A stretch of 64,000 nt of DNA from contig NZ_SCMK01000004.1 of assembly GCF_005503355.1 (NCBI RefSeq), positions 62,001-126,000 on the forward strand, given 5' to 3'. The notes beneath the pieces are model-generated. The model did not search any database. It was not told where the DNA came from and saw only the letters and a list, made by a program, of their open reading frames with translations. This DNA is from Sphingomonas sp. 1F27F7B. Its GTDB lineage: Bacteria > Pseudomonadota > Alphaproteobacteria > Sphingomonadales > Sphingomonadaceae. Of the stretch, positions 16,566-24,393 are shown piece after piece (within the stretch, counting starts at the first letter, position 1; each line of letters begins with the position of its first letter). A program made the translations under genes and the position numbers.

Positions 16566-17441
16566 ATGGCCGAGCAGGAGACTCTCTTGGAACGGTTGAT
16601 CCCGGGCGACCTGGAACACCAGATTCCCGCAGCGATCCAGAAAGCGCTTCCCGGCGGATTCCGCAATCGGCTGCTGCAAGCCGGCCTCGGCCTGCTGATC
16701 ACCTTCGGGTTCGCATTCCTGGTCCGCCAATGGGTCGAGCGGCGGGAGGCCCGGCGCCGGGCACTCGCGCCCCGGCCGGCCGCTCCCGCACTGCCGCCCG
16801 CGCCGGAACCGGAGGCCCTCGAAGCAGTGGCCGCGCCCGTGGCCGAGATCCACGACTCGGAGCCGCCGCCCGACGACGGCACCCAGGCGACGCGCTACCC
16901 GCTGCTCGCCCGGCCGCATGTCGCGCTCTCCGGCCCCATCGACCAGGCGATGTACGCAAGCTTCCGCCAGCAGCTCGGCGCCGCGCCGAAACAGGGCACG
17001 CTCGTTGTCTCGCTCTCCACGCCGGGCGGCGATCCGGAGATCGCGCGGCTGATGGGCGACGAGATCCGCCTGCTGCGCGAATATTCGGGGCGCGAGACGC
17101 TCTTCCTCGGCAAGGTCGCGGTCTGTTCGGCCGGGACCATCTTCATGGCGGCCTTCCCCGCCGACAAGCGTTTCCTTACCCGCGGCACGCGGCTGATGAT
17201 CCATGAACGCATCCTCACCCGCACCGTGGAACTGGCCGGCCCGCTCAAGAGCTGCGTCGCCAGCCTGAAAGCCGCGCTGCACGAGGTCGAGGAATCGGTG
17301 CGGATCGAGGAAGAAGGCTTTCGCGCGATCGTGGCGGGCACGCGCGTATCCTTGGAGGACATCCAGGCCCGGGCTCCGGCCAATTGGTACATCGAAGCCG
17401 AGGAGGCGCGCACGCTGGGCATGGTGCTCGACATCATCTGA
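16566..17441 (+). CDS. Membrane-anchored ClpP/SppA-like protein
   Basis: Protein of 291 residues: an N-terminal segment with one membrane helix (about 37-53), a basic then Pro/Ala-rich linker (54-105), and a C-terminal crotonase/ClpP-fold domain (about 115-291). The catalytic Ser is probably Ser188 in KVAVCSAGTIFMAA and the His is His213 in TRLMIHER, both in ClpP context (oxyanion STPGG at 151-155). The segment aligned with the catalytic Asp reads RAPANWYIEAEEA and has no Asp, so the triad looks incomplete. Start chosen at 16566, 1 nt after the C13 peptidase stop. Function is unknown; a periplasmic or cytoplasmic-face protease is possible. Confidence 0.82.
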   Translation: MAEQETLLERLIPGDLEHQIPAAIQKALPGGFRNRLLQAGLGLLITFGFAFLVRQWVERREARRRALAPRPAAPALPPAPEPEALEAVAAPVAEIHDSEPPPDDGTQATRYPLLARPHVALSGPIDQAMYASFRQQLGAAPKQGTLVVSLSTPGGDPEIARLMGDEIRLLREYSGRETLFLGKVAVCSAGTIFMAAFPADKRFLTRGTRLMIHERILTRTVELAGPLKSCVASLKAALHEVEESVRIEEEGFRAIVAGTRVSLEDIQARAPANWYIEAEEARTLGMVLDII

Positions 17442-17500
17442 GAGGTTGAGCCCCGCGGCGCGATTGGCTATCGCGCGCCCAAGCATAAGGATACCCCTCG

Positions 17501-18286
17501 ATGGCCGACTTCCGCCTTCCCAAGAACAGCCGCATCTCGTCCAAGGGCAAGGAGCACAAGGCCGATCCGGGCGCGAAGAACGTCAAGAAGTTCAAGATCT
17601 ATCGCTACGATCCCGACACGGGCGAGAATCCGCACTATGATCTGTTCGAGATCGACCTCGACGAATGCGGCCCGATGGTCCTCGACGCGCTGATCAAGAT
17701 CAAGTCGGAGCAGGACTCGACGCTCACCTTCCGCCGTTCGTGCCGCGAGGGCATCTGCGGTTCGTGCGCGATGAACATGGACGGGCGCAACGGCCTCGCC
17801 TGCACCACTGCGATCGAGGACATCAAGGGCGACATCCGCATCACGCCGCTGCCGCACATGGACGTGATCAAGGATCTGGTGCCCGACTTCACGCACTTCT
17901 ACGCGCAATATGCGTCGATCCAGCCGTGGCTGCAGACCGTGTCGACCACGCCCTCGGGCAAGGAGCGCCTCCAGTCGCCGGCCGACCGCGAGAAGCTCGA
18001 TGGCCTGTACGAATGCATCCTGTGCGCCTGCTGCTCAACCTCGTGCCCGAGCTATTGGTGGAACAGCGACAAGTTCCTGGGCCCGGCGATCCTGCTCCAG
18101 GCCTATCGCTGGCTCGCCGATTCGCGCGACGAGATGACCGGCGAGCGGCTCGACAATCTCGAGGATCCGTTCCGCCTCTATCGCTGCCACACGATCATGA
18201 ACTGCGCGAATGTGTGCCCCAAGGGCCTCAGCCCGGCCAAGGCGATCGCCGAGATCAAGAAGATGGAAGCCGAGCGCACGCTCTGA
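17501..18286 (+). CDS. sdhB: Succinate dehydrogenase iron-sulfur subunit
   Basis: Electron-transfer subunit of complex II, 261 residues. The N-terminal plant-type ferredoxin domain holds the [2Fe-2S] ligands in [22 protein letters not shown] (in part); the C-terminal domain holds [17 protein letters not shown] and [15 protein letters not shown] for the [4Fe-4S] and [3Fe-4S] clusters. Its sequence is normal, so complex II should be complete. It lies 59 bp after the ClpP-like gene and 3.26 kb from sdhA, so it must have its own promoter or be read with the protease genes. Confidence 0.98.
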   Translation: MADFRLPKNSRISSKGKEHKADPGAKNVKKFKIYRYDPDTGENPHYDLFEIDLDECGPMVLDALIKIKSEQDSTLTFRRSCREGICGSCAMNMDGRNGLACTTAIEDIKGDIRITPLPHMDVIKDLVPDFTHFYAQYASIQPWLQTVSTTPSGKERLQSPADREKLDGLYECILCACCSTSCPSYWWNSDKFLGPAILLQAYRWLADSRDEMTGERLDNLEDPFRLYRCHTIMNCANVCPKGLSPAKAIAEIKKMEAERTL

Positions 18287-18391
18287 CGGGTGAAGATGCC
18301 GACGGGTGGAAATGCTGAAGGGTGAGAGTGAGAACGCCCAGCGGGGCCCGGCGCTCGGCCGGACTCCGCGTCGGGGGTGATGACTGCGACC

Positions 18392-18583
18392 TCAGTAAGG
18401 GACCCTGCAGCCGGCATCGCGATAGGGCGTCGGGCTGGCCAGGACCCAGCCGCTTCCCGGCGAGGTCTGCGCACAAGTGATGAACCCGTTCAACTTGCTC
18501 GCCCAACGATAGAATGGCGCGGGAGGCGCGGCGACGGCGGAACCCGCAACGAGAAGCGAGATCGCCAGAATGACTTTCTTCAT
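18392..18583 (-). CDS. Small secreted protein (63 residues)
   Basis: Unrecognised. MKKVILAISLLVAGSAVAA is a good signal peptide; the mature part is about 44 residues with two Cys (in ITCAQT and DAGCRVPY) that could form a disulfide, and several Trp, Tyr and Pro. AAAGGAGAAAGC precedes the ATG, an excellent ribosome-binding site. The upstream region is less GC-rich than the surroundings and contains a hairpin at 18614-18637. It is convergent with sdhB and divergent from the thioesterase gene. Confidence 0.75.
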   Translation of the reverse strand: MKKVILAISLLVAGSAVAAPPAPFYRWASKLNGFITCAQTSPGSGWVLASPTPYRDAGCRVPY

Positions 18584-18613
18584 TGCTTTCTCCTTTACAG
18601 TCAGGATGTTCAT

Positions 18614-18637
18614 CGAGATTCGTATCTTCGAATCTCG
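18614..18637. promoter_or_regulatory. Inverted repeat CGAGATTCG-N6-CGAATCTCG
   Basis: Perfect 9 bp arms (18614-18622 and 18629-18637) separated by TATCTT, 31 bp upstream of the small secreted protein and 77 bp upstream of the thioesterase gene, in a locally AT-rich divergent region. It could be an operator or a 5'-leader hairpin. Confidence 0.5.
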
Positions 18638-18701
18638 GAATCTATTCTTGTATGGAATGATGACTCCCTGAAGAAATGCATCGAAGATCAGTCCGAAACG
18701 G

Positions 18702-19172
18702 ATGGGCATTGGCATGATTTCTGACACCGAATCCGACTTCATCCATGAAGATGCCGACGATCATCCTGGCTGGAAGCGCTGGGAACTGCGCGATCCGACG
18801 CGTTTCAACGCATTTCTCGGCCCGATCCTAACCCGGATCGAAGGCGGCAAGGCGCTGGTCCGGATGGTGCCGGGACGCGAACATTCCAACCTGCGCGATT
18901 CCACCCATGGCGGAGCGCTGCTCGCCTTCATCGACGTGGCGCTGTTCGCCGCGGCACGCAGCCTCGGCGCGATCTCCGCGGGCGGCGCGGTGACGCTTGA
19001 TCTGTCCGCGCAGTTCATCGGCACGAGCACGATCGGCCAGCCGATCATCGCCGAGATCGAACTGCTGCGCGAAACCGGACGCATGCTTTTCCTGCGCGGC
19101 GTGCTACGGCAGGACGAAGCGACCCTCGCCAGCTTCCTCGGCACCCTCCGCAAGAGTTCCCCGCCCGCATGA
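18702..19172 (+). CDS. PaaI-family hotdog thioesterase
   Basis: Cytoplasmic acyl-CoA thioesterase-like protein of 156 residues (152 if the ATG at 18714 is used). The hotdog-fold signature is seen in NLRDSTHGGALLAFIDVALFAAAR (in part; HGG near residue 69 and the catalytic-helix Asp in FID), followed by AVTLDLSAQFIGTSTIGQPIIAEIELLRETGRMLFLRG. Such proteins hydrolyse aromatic or medium-chain acyl-CoAs. The N-terminus has an acidic leader. It is followed after 76 bp by zapE. The exact substrate cannot be inferred. Confidence 0.88.
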   Translation: MGIGMISDTESDFIHEDADDHPGWKRWELRDPTRFNAFLGPILTRIEGGKALVRMVPGREHSNLRDSTHGGALLAFIDVALFAAARSLGAISAGGAVTLDLSAQFIGTSTIGQPIIAEIELLRETGRMLFLRGVLRQDEATLASFLGTLRKSSPPA

Positions 19173-19248
19173 CACTCGCTTTCTCGGCCATCCCCACAAA
19201 GGCAGGCATCCGGAGTCGCGAAGGACACCGGCGCGACATGGCAGACAA

Positions 19249-20361
19249 ATGACCAGCGTCATCGAGCGCTACCGCGCCCTTGTGCAGGCCGGCGAGCTTC
19301 GCTCCGATCCGGAGCAGGCAATCGCCGCCGAGCGGTTGCACCGGCTCGCCGGCGAGCTGGAGGCGGTGCCGAGGAAAGGCAGCATCCTGTGGCGCGCGCT
19401 CGGCCGCCTGCCCGAGCCGCCGCGCGGGCTCTACCTCTGGGGCAGCGTCGGTCGTGGCAAGTCGATGCTGATGGACCTGTTCTACGACAGCGTGAATATT
19501 CGCCGGAAGCGCCGCGTCCATTTCCACGAGTTCATGCTCGAAGTGCACGAGCGGCTGAACGAGGAGCGCCGGAAGGACAGCCGCGACCCGGTGGTGAAGG
19601 TCGCCGATGCGATGGCCGAGGACGTGCGCCTGCTCGCCTTCGACGAGATGGTGGTGAACAACCCCGCCGACGCAATGATCCTCTCGCGGCTGTTCACCGA
19701 GATGATGGGCCATGGCCTCACCATGGTCGCCACGTCGAACCGCCCGCCGCGCGATCTCTACAAGGACGGACTGAACCGCGAGTTGTTCCTCCCCTTCATC
19801 GAGCTGATCGAGGCGAGGATGGACGTGCTCGCGCTCAACGGGCCGACCGACTATCGGCTCGACCGGCTGGGACGGATGGACACCTGGCTGGTCCCCAACG
19901 GCGCGGAGGCCACGCGGCAGCTGTCCGCCGCATTCTTCCGCCTGACCGACTATCCGGTGGAGGACGCCGCGCACGTCCCGGCCTGCGACATCGCCGTGCA
20001 GGGCGGGCGCGAACTGCATGTGCCCAAATGCCTCAAGGGCGTCGCGGTCTTCTCGTTCAAGCGATTGTGCGGCGAGGCGCGCGGCGCGGCCGACTATCTC
20101 GCCATCGCCCGGCGCTTCCACACTGTCATCCTCGTCGGCATCCCCAAGCTGGGGCCGGAGAATCGCAACGAGGCGGCGCGCTTCGTCACGCTGATCGACG
20201 CGCTCTACGAGCACAGGGTCAAGCTGCTCGCCGCGGCCGATGCCGAGCCGCAGCATCTCTACGAAGCCGGAGACGGCCGCTTCGAGTTCGACCGCACCGT
20301 CTCTCGCCTGATGGAAATGCGCTCGGACGCGTATCTGGCGGAGGGCCACGGCGAACGCTAG
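19249..20361 (+). CDS. zapE: Cell division protein ZapE / AFG1-like ATPase
   Basis: P-loop ATPase of 370 residues, homologous to ZapE (FtsZ-ring destabiliser) and mitochondrial AFG1. Walker A GSVGRGKS at 65-72, then the family-specific KRRVHFHEFMLEVHERL, Walker B LLAFDEMVVNNPADA and the sensor segment VATSNRPPRDLYKDGLNRELFLPF. C-terminal FSFKRLCGEARGAADYLAIARRFHTV is also typical. The ATG at 19249 gives the usual MTSVIERYRALV start. It precedes mdh by 5 kb here, whereas zapE lies nearer to the mdh/suc cluster in many alphaproteobacteria as I recall them. Confidence 0.95.
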   Translation: MTSVIERYRALVQAGELRSDPEQAIAAERLHRLAGELEAVPRKGSILWRALGRLPEPPRGLYLWGSVGRGKSMLMDLFYDSVNIRRKRRVHFHEFMLEVHERLNEERRKDSRDPVVKVADAMAEDVRLLAFDEMVVNNPADAMILSRLFTEMMGHGLTMVATSNRPPRDLYKDGLNRELFLPFIELIEARMDVLALNGPTDYRLDRLGRMDTWLVPNGAEATRQLSAAFFRLTDYPVEDAAHVPACDIAVQGGRELHVPKCLKGVAVFSFKRLCGEARGAADYLAIARRFHTVILVGIPKLGPENRNEAARFVTLIDALYEHRVKLLAAADAEPQHLYEAGDGRFEFDRTVSRLMEMRSDAYLAEGHGER

Positions 20362-20392
20362 GCTCCCCCAAAGGCAAAAAGGGGGAGAGCTA

Positions 20393-22225
20393 ATGCGTGT
20401 GATCGGGTTCGCCCTGGCGGCTCTGCTGATGTCGCCACCCGCCGGCGCGCAGACCCTGGTCGCCGCGGACCTGCGCCCCGGCCAGACTCTCGACGGCGCC
20501 TGGCACTGGTCGGTCGATCCCTATCGCGACGGCGTCGCCGGCTTCCATGGCGGGCCGCCGTCCGAAAGCACCGCGCGCTGGCAGGACAGCATCCAGGAAG
20601 TGGAAGCCGCGAAGCGCCCGACGGCGCTGTTCGAGTTCGACATGCAGCGCTCGGCGATCACGCATCTGCCCGGCAGCTGGATCGGCCACGCGCCGGAGAT
20701 GCGCTATTATCAAGGGCTGGTCTGGTACCAGCGCACCTTCGACTGGCAGCCGGCAGGCACGGGCAAGCGCGTATATCTGCGCCTCGGCAGCGCGGACTAT
20801 GCCGCCAGCATCTTCCTCAACGGCAAGCCGCTCGGCAAGCATGTCGGCGCCTTCACGCCCTTCGCCTTCGATGTGACCGCGCTGCTGCGCGCCGGCAGCA
20901 ACCAGATCACGATCGGCGTCGATTCCGCCCGGACCGACAATGACGTCCCCCCGCCGGTCACCGATTGGGAGACGTATGGCGGCATCACCCGCTCGATCCG
21001 GCTGGTCACCGTTCCCGAGACGTTCGTCGACGACGCGTTCGTGCGGCTGGACAGGAACGGCCGCATCGCCGTCTTCGTCCGCCTGCTCGGCCCCCGGGCT
21101 GCCGACACCCCGATCCGCCTGGCGATTCCCGCGCTCGGCACGGCGATCCAGGGCCGCACCGATGGCAAGGGCAACTGGATCGCCAGCCTCGCCGCCCCGC
21201 GCGCGCTCAAGCGCTGGTCGCCCGACAGCCCGACGCTCTACGACGTCGAGATCCTTGCCGGCGAGGACCGCTTCGCCGATCGCATCGGCTTCCGCACGAT
21301 CGAAGTCCAGGGCGACAGAATCCTGCTCAACGGCAAGTCGATCTTCCTGCGCGGTATCTCGATGCACGAGGAGGAACTGGGCAAGGATCCGGTGCGCGCG
21401 ATGAGCCCCGCCGCCGCGCGCGCGCTGTTCGCCGAGATCAAGCAAGGGCTGCACGGCAATTTCGTGCGCCTCGCTCATTACCCGCACGACGAAGGCACGA
21501 CGCGCCTTGCCGACGAGATGGGGCTGCTCGTGTGGAGCGAAGTGCCGGTCTATTGGCGCGTCGCCTGGAACAATCCGGACACGCTGGCCACCGCGCGCCG
21601 GATGATCGCCGAGAATATCCGCCGCGACCGCAACCGTGCCGCGATCATATTGTGGAGCGTCGCCAACGAGACGCCCGTGTCCGATGCCCGCAACGCCTTT
21701 CTGCGCAGGCTGATCGGCGACGTCCGCGCGCTGGACGACAGCCGGCTGGTCACCGCGGCCCTGCTCAGCGCGCGCCAGGGCAAGACGATGCGGATCGATG
21801 ATCCGCTGGTGAACGACCTCGATGTGATGGCGATCAACACCTATAATGGCTGGTATTCGAACGACCCGCTCGCCGACCTGCCCTTGATCGCCTGGCAGAG
21901 CCCGGTCACCAAGCCGCTGATCTTCTCCGAATTCGGTGCCGACGCGCTCCACGGCTATCACGACGGCGCCGCCGCCCCGCACAAGTTCAGCGAGGAGTAT
22001 CAGGCCGAATATTATCGCCGCACGCTCGAGATGGCGGCCAAGGTGCCGTTCCTGCGCGGCCTGAGCCCGTGGATCCTCAAGGACTTCCGCTCGCCGCGCC
22101 GCCAGCATCCGGTTTATCAGCAGGGCTGGAACCGCAAGGGCCTGATCTCCGAGACCGGCCAGCGCAAGCTCGCCTTCGGCGTGCTGGCGGCGGACTATGC
22201 CGCGCGGGAAGAGGCGGAGCACTGA
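20393..22225 (+). CDS. Secreted glycoside hydrolase family 2, beta-glucuronidase-like
   Basis: Protein of 610 residues with a signal peptide (MRVIGFALAALLMSPPAGAQ), so probably periplasmic. GH2 order: sugar-binding jelly roll (about 60-230, with TFDWQPAGTGKRVYLRLGSADYAASIFLNG in part), Ig-like domain (about 230-330) and TIM barrel. The acid/base Glu is Glu426 in SVANETPVSD and the nucleophile Glu513 in FSEFGADALHG. The barrel region NTYNGWY, SEEYQAEYYRR and NRKGLISETGQRK matches E. coli UidA closely, so a beta-glucuronidase or related uronidase is likeliest. No glycan transporter is adjacent. GGGGGAGAGC precedes the ATG. Confidence 0.9.
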   Translation: MRVIGFALAALLMSPPAGAQTLVAADLRPGQTLDGAWHWSVDPYRDGVAGFHGGPPSESTARWQDSIQEVEAAKRPTALFEFDMQRSAITHLPGSWIGHAPEMRYYQGLVWYQRTFDWQPAGTGKRVYLRLGSADYAASIFLNGKPLGKHVGAFTPFAFDVTALLRAGSNQITIGVDSARTDNDVPPPVTDWETYGGITRSIRLVTVPETFVDDAFVRLDRNGRIAVFVRLLGPRAADTPIRLAIPALGTAIQGRTDGKGNWIASLAAPRALKRWSPDSPTLYDVEILAGEDRFADRIGFRTIEVQGDRILLNGKSIFLRGISMHEEELGKDPVRAMSPAAARALFAEIKQGLHGNFVRLAHYPHDEGTTRLADEMGLLVWSEVPVYWRVAWNNPDTLATARRMIAENIRRDRNRAAIILWSVANETPVSDARNAFLRRLIGDVRALDDSRLVTAALLSARQGKTMRIDDPLVNDLDVMAINTYNGWYSNDPLADLPLIAWQSPVTKPLIFSEFGADALHGYHDGAAAPHKFSEEYQAEYYRRTLEMAAKVPFLRGLSPWILKDFRSPRRQHPVYQQGWNRKGLISETGQRKLAFGVLAADYAAREEAEH

Positions 22226-22231
22226 GCGCGC

Positions 22232-22798
22232 TCAGCGCGATCCCCCCAACGCCGCCGCCAGTTCCTGCCCCTTTCCCGTCAGCGCATAGAGCGGGAGCGG
22301 CGGATAGCGGTCCTCGAGCTTGCGCCGCACCAGCGCCTCGTCGATCACGGCCTTGAGCGTCGTCGACAGCGCGCGCGGCGTCACCGGCGCGAGGCGCGCC
22401 TGGATCTCGCCGAAGCGCGTCCAGTCGGGACCCAGCCCGGCGACCAGCGGCAGCGACCAGCGCGGCAGGTCGCCCGTCCCCAGCTTCAGCCGCGCCCGCG
22501 CCGTTTCGATCTGCCCGCACAATGCCCCCACCGCGAGCCCGCCTTCGGTCAGCACATATTCGGGGCGCAGCGGATGGCCATGGCCGGGATTGGGGATCAC
22601 CCAGCCGCATGCCTTCAGATGGACGAGGCACCGCGTCAGGCTGTTGTGCGACAGGCCAAATGCCCGGGCGATCACCGCGAAGCGCGAGCCCTGCTCGCGA
22701 TGCAGCAGCGCCAGCACCGGGATCGCCCAGCGATTGGCCTCGAGCATGCGAAGCGGCGGCACGCATTCCAGGGGCATTGACTCCATCGCCAAATTCAT
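22232..22798 (-). CDS. Two-domain HxlR-like transcriptional regulator
   Basis: Regulator of 188 residues containing two winged helix-turn-helix units of HxlR type. Unit 1 (about 15-85) reads WAIPVLALLHREQGSRFAVIA and ends VLTEGGLAVGALC; unit 2 (about 95-185) reads WTRFGEIQARLAPVTPRALS and ends YALTGKGQELAAAL. Each has the HxlR order of recognition helix, beta wing and TxxG turn. Unit 1 lacks the usual HxlR Cys. The start at 22798 is chosen because TATATA lies exactly 12 nt upstream; an earlier start at 22849 would overlap the VOC gene start. It is divergent from the VOC gene, which is its likely target. Confidence 0.75.
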   Translation of the reverse strand: MNLAMESMPLECVPPLRMLEANRWAIPVLALLHREQGSRFAVIARAFGLSHNSLTRCLVHLKACGWVIPNPGHGHPLRPEYVLTEGGLAVGALCGQIETARARLKLGTGDLPRWSLPLVAGLGPDWTRFGEIQARLAPVTPRALSTTLKAVIDEALVRRKLEDRYPPLPLYALTGKGQELAAALGGSR

Positions 22799-22803
22799 AT
22801 CGA

Positions 22804-22823
22804 CTATATAAATGGAACTATAG
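22804..22823. promoter_or_regulatory. Divergent promoter/operator CTATA-N10-TATAG
   Basis: CTATATAAATGGAACTATAG (22804-22823) is an inverted repeat with 5 bp arms, between the HxlR-like gene and the VOC gene. Its left arm overlaps the TATATA hexamer (22805-22810) 12 nt before the HxlR ATG, so a bound regulator would block both directions. Confidence 0.5.
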
Positions 22824-22838
22824 ATTCGGAGATTGGAA

Positions 22839-23246
22839 ATGGCAACCACGCTTGCGGCCCCGGCCCGCGCCGCGCTCGGCTATGACGGCGCCCTCACTTG
22901 CGCGATCAACGTCAGCGACCTCGATGCCGGCATCGCCTGGTATCGCGACACACTCGGGATGGAGCTGCTCTACCGAGTCGACGAGATCGCCTGGTGCGAG
23001 TTCGAGAGCCCTGTCGCGCGCGTGTCCGTCGGGCTCGCCCAGGTCGAGCGGGTGGTCCAGGGCGGCGGCGCGACGCTCACCTTCGGCGTAGTCGATCTCG
23101 ACGCGGCCAAGGCGGTGCTCGACGCGGCCGGCGTGCGCCAGGACGGACCGGTGCAGGAGATTCCCGGCATGGTCCGGCTGCTCACCTTCTACGATCCCGA
23201 CGGCAATGCCCTGATGTTCGCCCAGGATCTCGCGGGGCAGGGCTGA
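22839..23246 (+). CDS. VOC/glyoxalase-fold protein
   Basis: Cytoplasmic protein of 135 residues with a single vicinal-oxygen-chelate module: ALTCAINVSDLDAGIAWYRDTLGMELLY at the start, TLTFGVVDLDAAKAVLDAAGV in the middle and LLTFYDPDGNALMFAQDL at the end. A Glu in AWCEFESP and the Asp/Asn near the end could be metal ligands. The N-terminal 15 residues (MATTLAAPARAALGY) precede the fold. CGGAGATTGGA gives a ribosome-binding site. Regulated with the divergent HxlR-like gene. Substrate unknown. Confidence 0.88.
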   Translation: MATTLAAPARAALGYDGALTCAINVSDLDAGIAWYRDTLGMELLYRVDEIAWCEFESPVARVSVGLAQVERVVQGGGATLTFGVVDLDAAKAVLDAAGVRQDGPVQEIPGMVRLLTFYDPDGNALMFAQDLAGQG

Positions 23247-23250
23247 GGCA

Positions 23251-24393
23251 TCAGCCCTCGATGACGTGGGGCACGAAGCGCGCGGTGTTGCCGGTGATCA
23301 GACCGTCCTCGCGAATGCCCATGCCGGCCGGCACGCCGTCGACGATCCAGGCGCCGATCACCGGATAGCCGCCGCCGAAGTCGCGCAACGGGTAGAGCGC
23401 CTGGTAGACCCAGCCGCTCTCGTCGTAGCGCCCACCGGTCTCGGCGACGACTTCGCCGCCGCGCAGGATCGAGACATTGGCCCCTTCGCGCCCGAGCAGC
23501 GGCTTGGCGACCTGATCGCCGCCGGGCAGCCGGCGCCGGCTGGCGGGGAGCAGGTTCGGGTGGCCGGGGAACAGCTCCCAGAGCACCGGCAGGATCGCCT
23601 TGTTGCTCCAGATCGACTTCCAGATCGGCTCGATCCAGCGCGTGCTGCCCAGGCTCTCGAGCAGCTCGGGCCCGAAATCCTCGGCGAGCAGCCATTCCCA
23701 GGGATAGAGATGGAAGCAGTTCTCGATCACGCGGTCCCGCAGGTCGACGAAGCGGCGCGCCGCATGGCTCCAGCCGATATCCTCCATACGGATCGCATCG
23801 GTGGCGAGCCCGGCCGCCTGCGCCGTGTCGCGCAGATAGGCGATGGTGACCGTGTCCTCGCCCGCATCGTCCGCGACATGGGCGAAATGGACATGGCCGC
23901 CCGGGAGCAGCGGGGCGATGTCGCGCCACTTGTCGACCAGCCTCTCGTGCAGGCCGTTATACTGGTCGAGCGCCGGGAAGACGGCTTCCTTCCAGTCCCA
24001 CTGGATCACCGCGGCCTCGACCAGGCTGGTCGGCGTGTCGCAGTTGAATTCGAACAGCTTGGGCGGACCGTCGCCCGAATAGCCGAGATCGAAGCGACCG
24101 AAGTTCAGCGCGGGCGGCTCCTCTTCCCATGCCTGCCGGATCGCGGCCCAGGCCGGCTCGGCAATGCCGAAGCTGCCAAGCAGATCGTTGGCGAGGACAT
24201 GCTCGCCCGCCGCGAGAAACAGCCGATAGAGCTCGGCGGTCGCCGCCTCGATCTCCTCGATTTCGCCGGCGCCGAAGCGATAGCAGGCGCTCTCGTCCCA
24301 ATAGGCACAGCCATCCAGGCTGTGCCAGACGAGCCCCAGCGTCTGGACCCGCGCCCGCCAGTCCGGCCGCGGGTCGACCGGCATGCGCCGCAT
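23251..24393 (-). CDS. Glutathionylspermidine synthase-like ATP-grasp protein (YgiC/YjfC type)
   Basis: Protein of 380 residues with the C-terminal ATP-grasp synthetase fold of PF03738. Motifs seen: CYRFGAGEIEEIEAATAELY at the start, LFEFNCDTPTSLVEAAVIQWDW (in part), SNKAILPVLWELFPGHPNLLPA near 265-290, VAKPLLGREGANVSI and GWVYQALYPLRDFGG. There is no amidase half, so it resembles E. coli YgiC rather than bifunctional Gsp. The ATG at 24393 shares a base with the stop of the YgiB-like lipoprotein gene (TGATG). It presumably ligates a peptide or amine; the substrate is unknown. Confidence 0.9.
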   Translation of the reverse strand: MRRMPVDPRPDWRARVQTLGLVWHSLDGCAYWDESACYRFGAGEIEEIEAATAELYRLFLAAGEHVLANDLLGSFGIAEPAWAAIRQAWEEEPPALNFGRFDLGYSGDGPPKLFEFNCDTPTSLVEAAVIQWDWKEAVFPALDQYNGLHERLVDKWRDIAPLLPGGHVHFAHVADDAGEDTVTIAYLRDTAQAAGLATDAIRMEDIGWSHAARRFVDLRDRVIENCFHLYPWEWLLAEDFGPELLESLGSTRWIEPIWKSIWSNKAILPVLWELFPGHPNLLPASRRRLPGGDQVAKPLLGREGANVSILRGGEVVAETGGRYDESGWVYQALYPLRDFGGGYPVIGAWIVDGVPAGMGIREDGLITGNTARFVPHVIEG

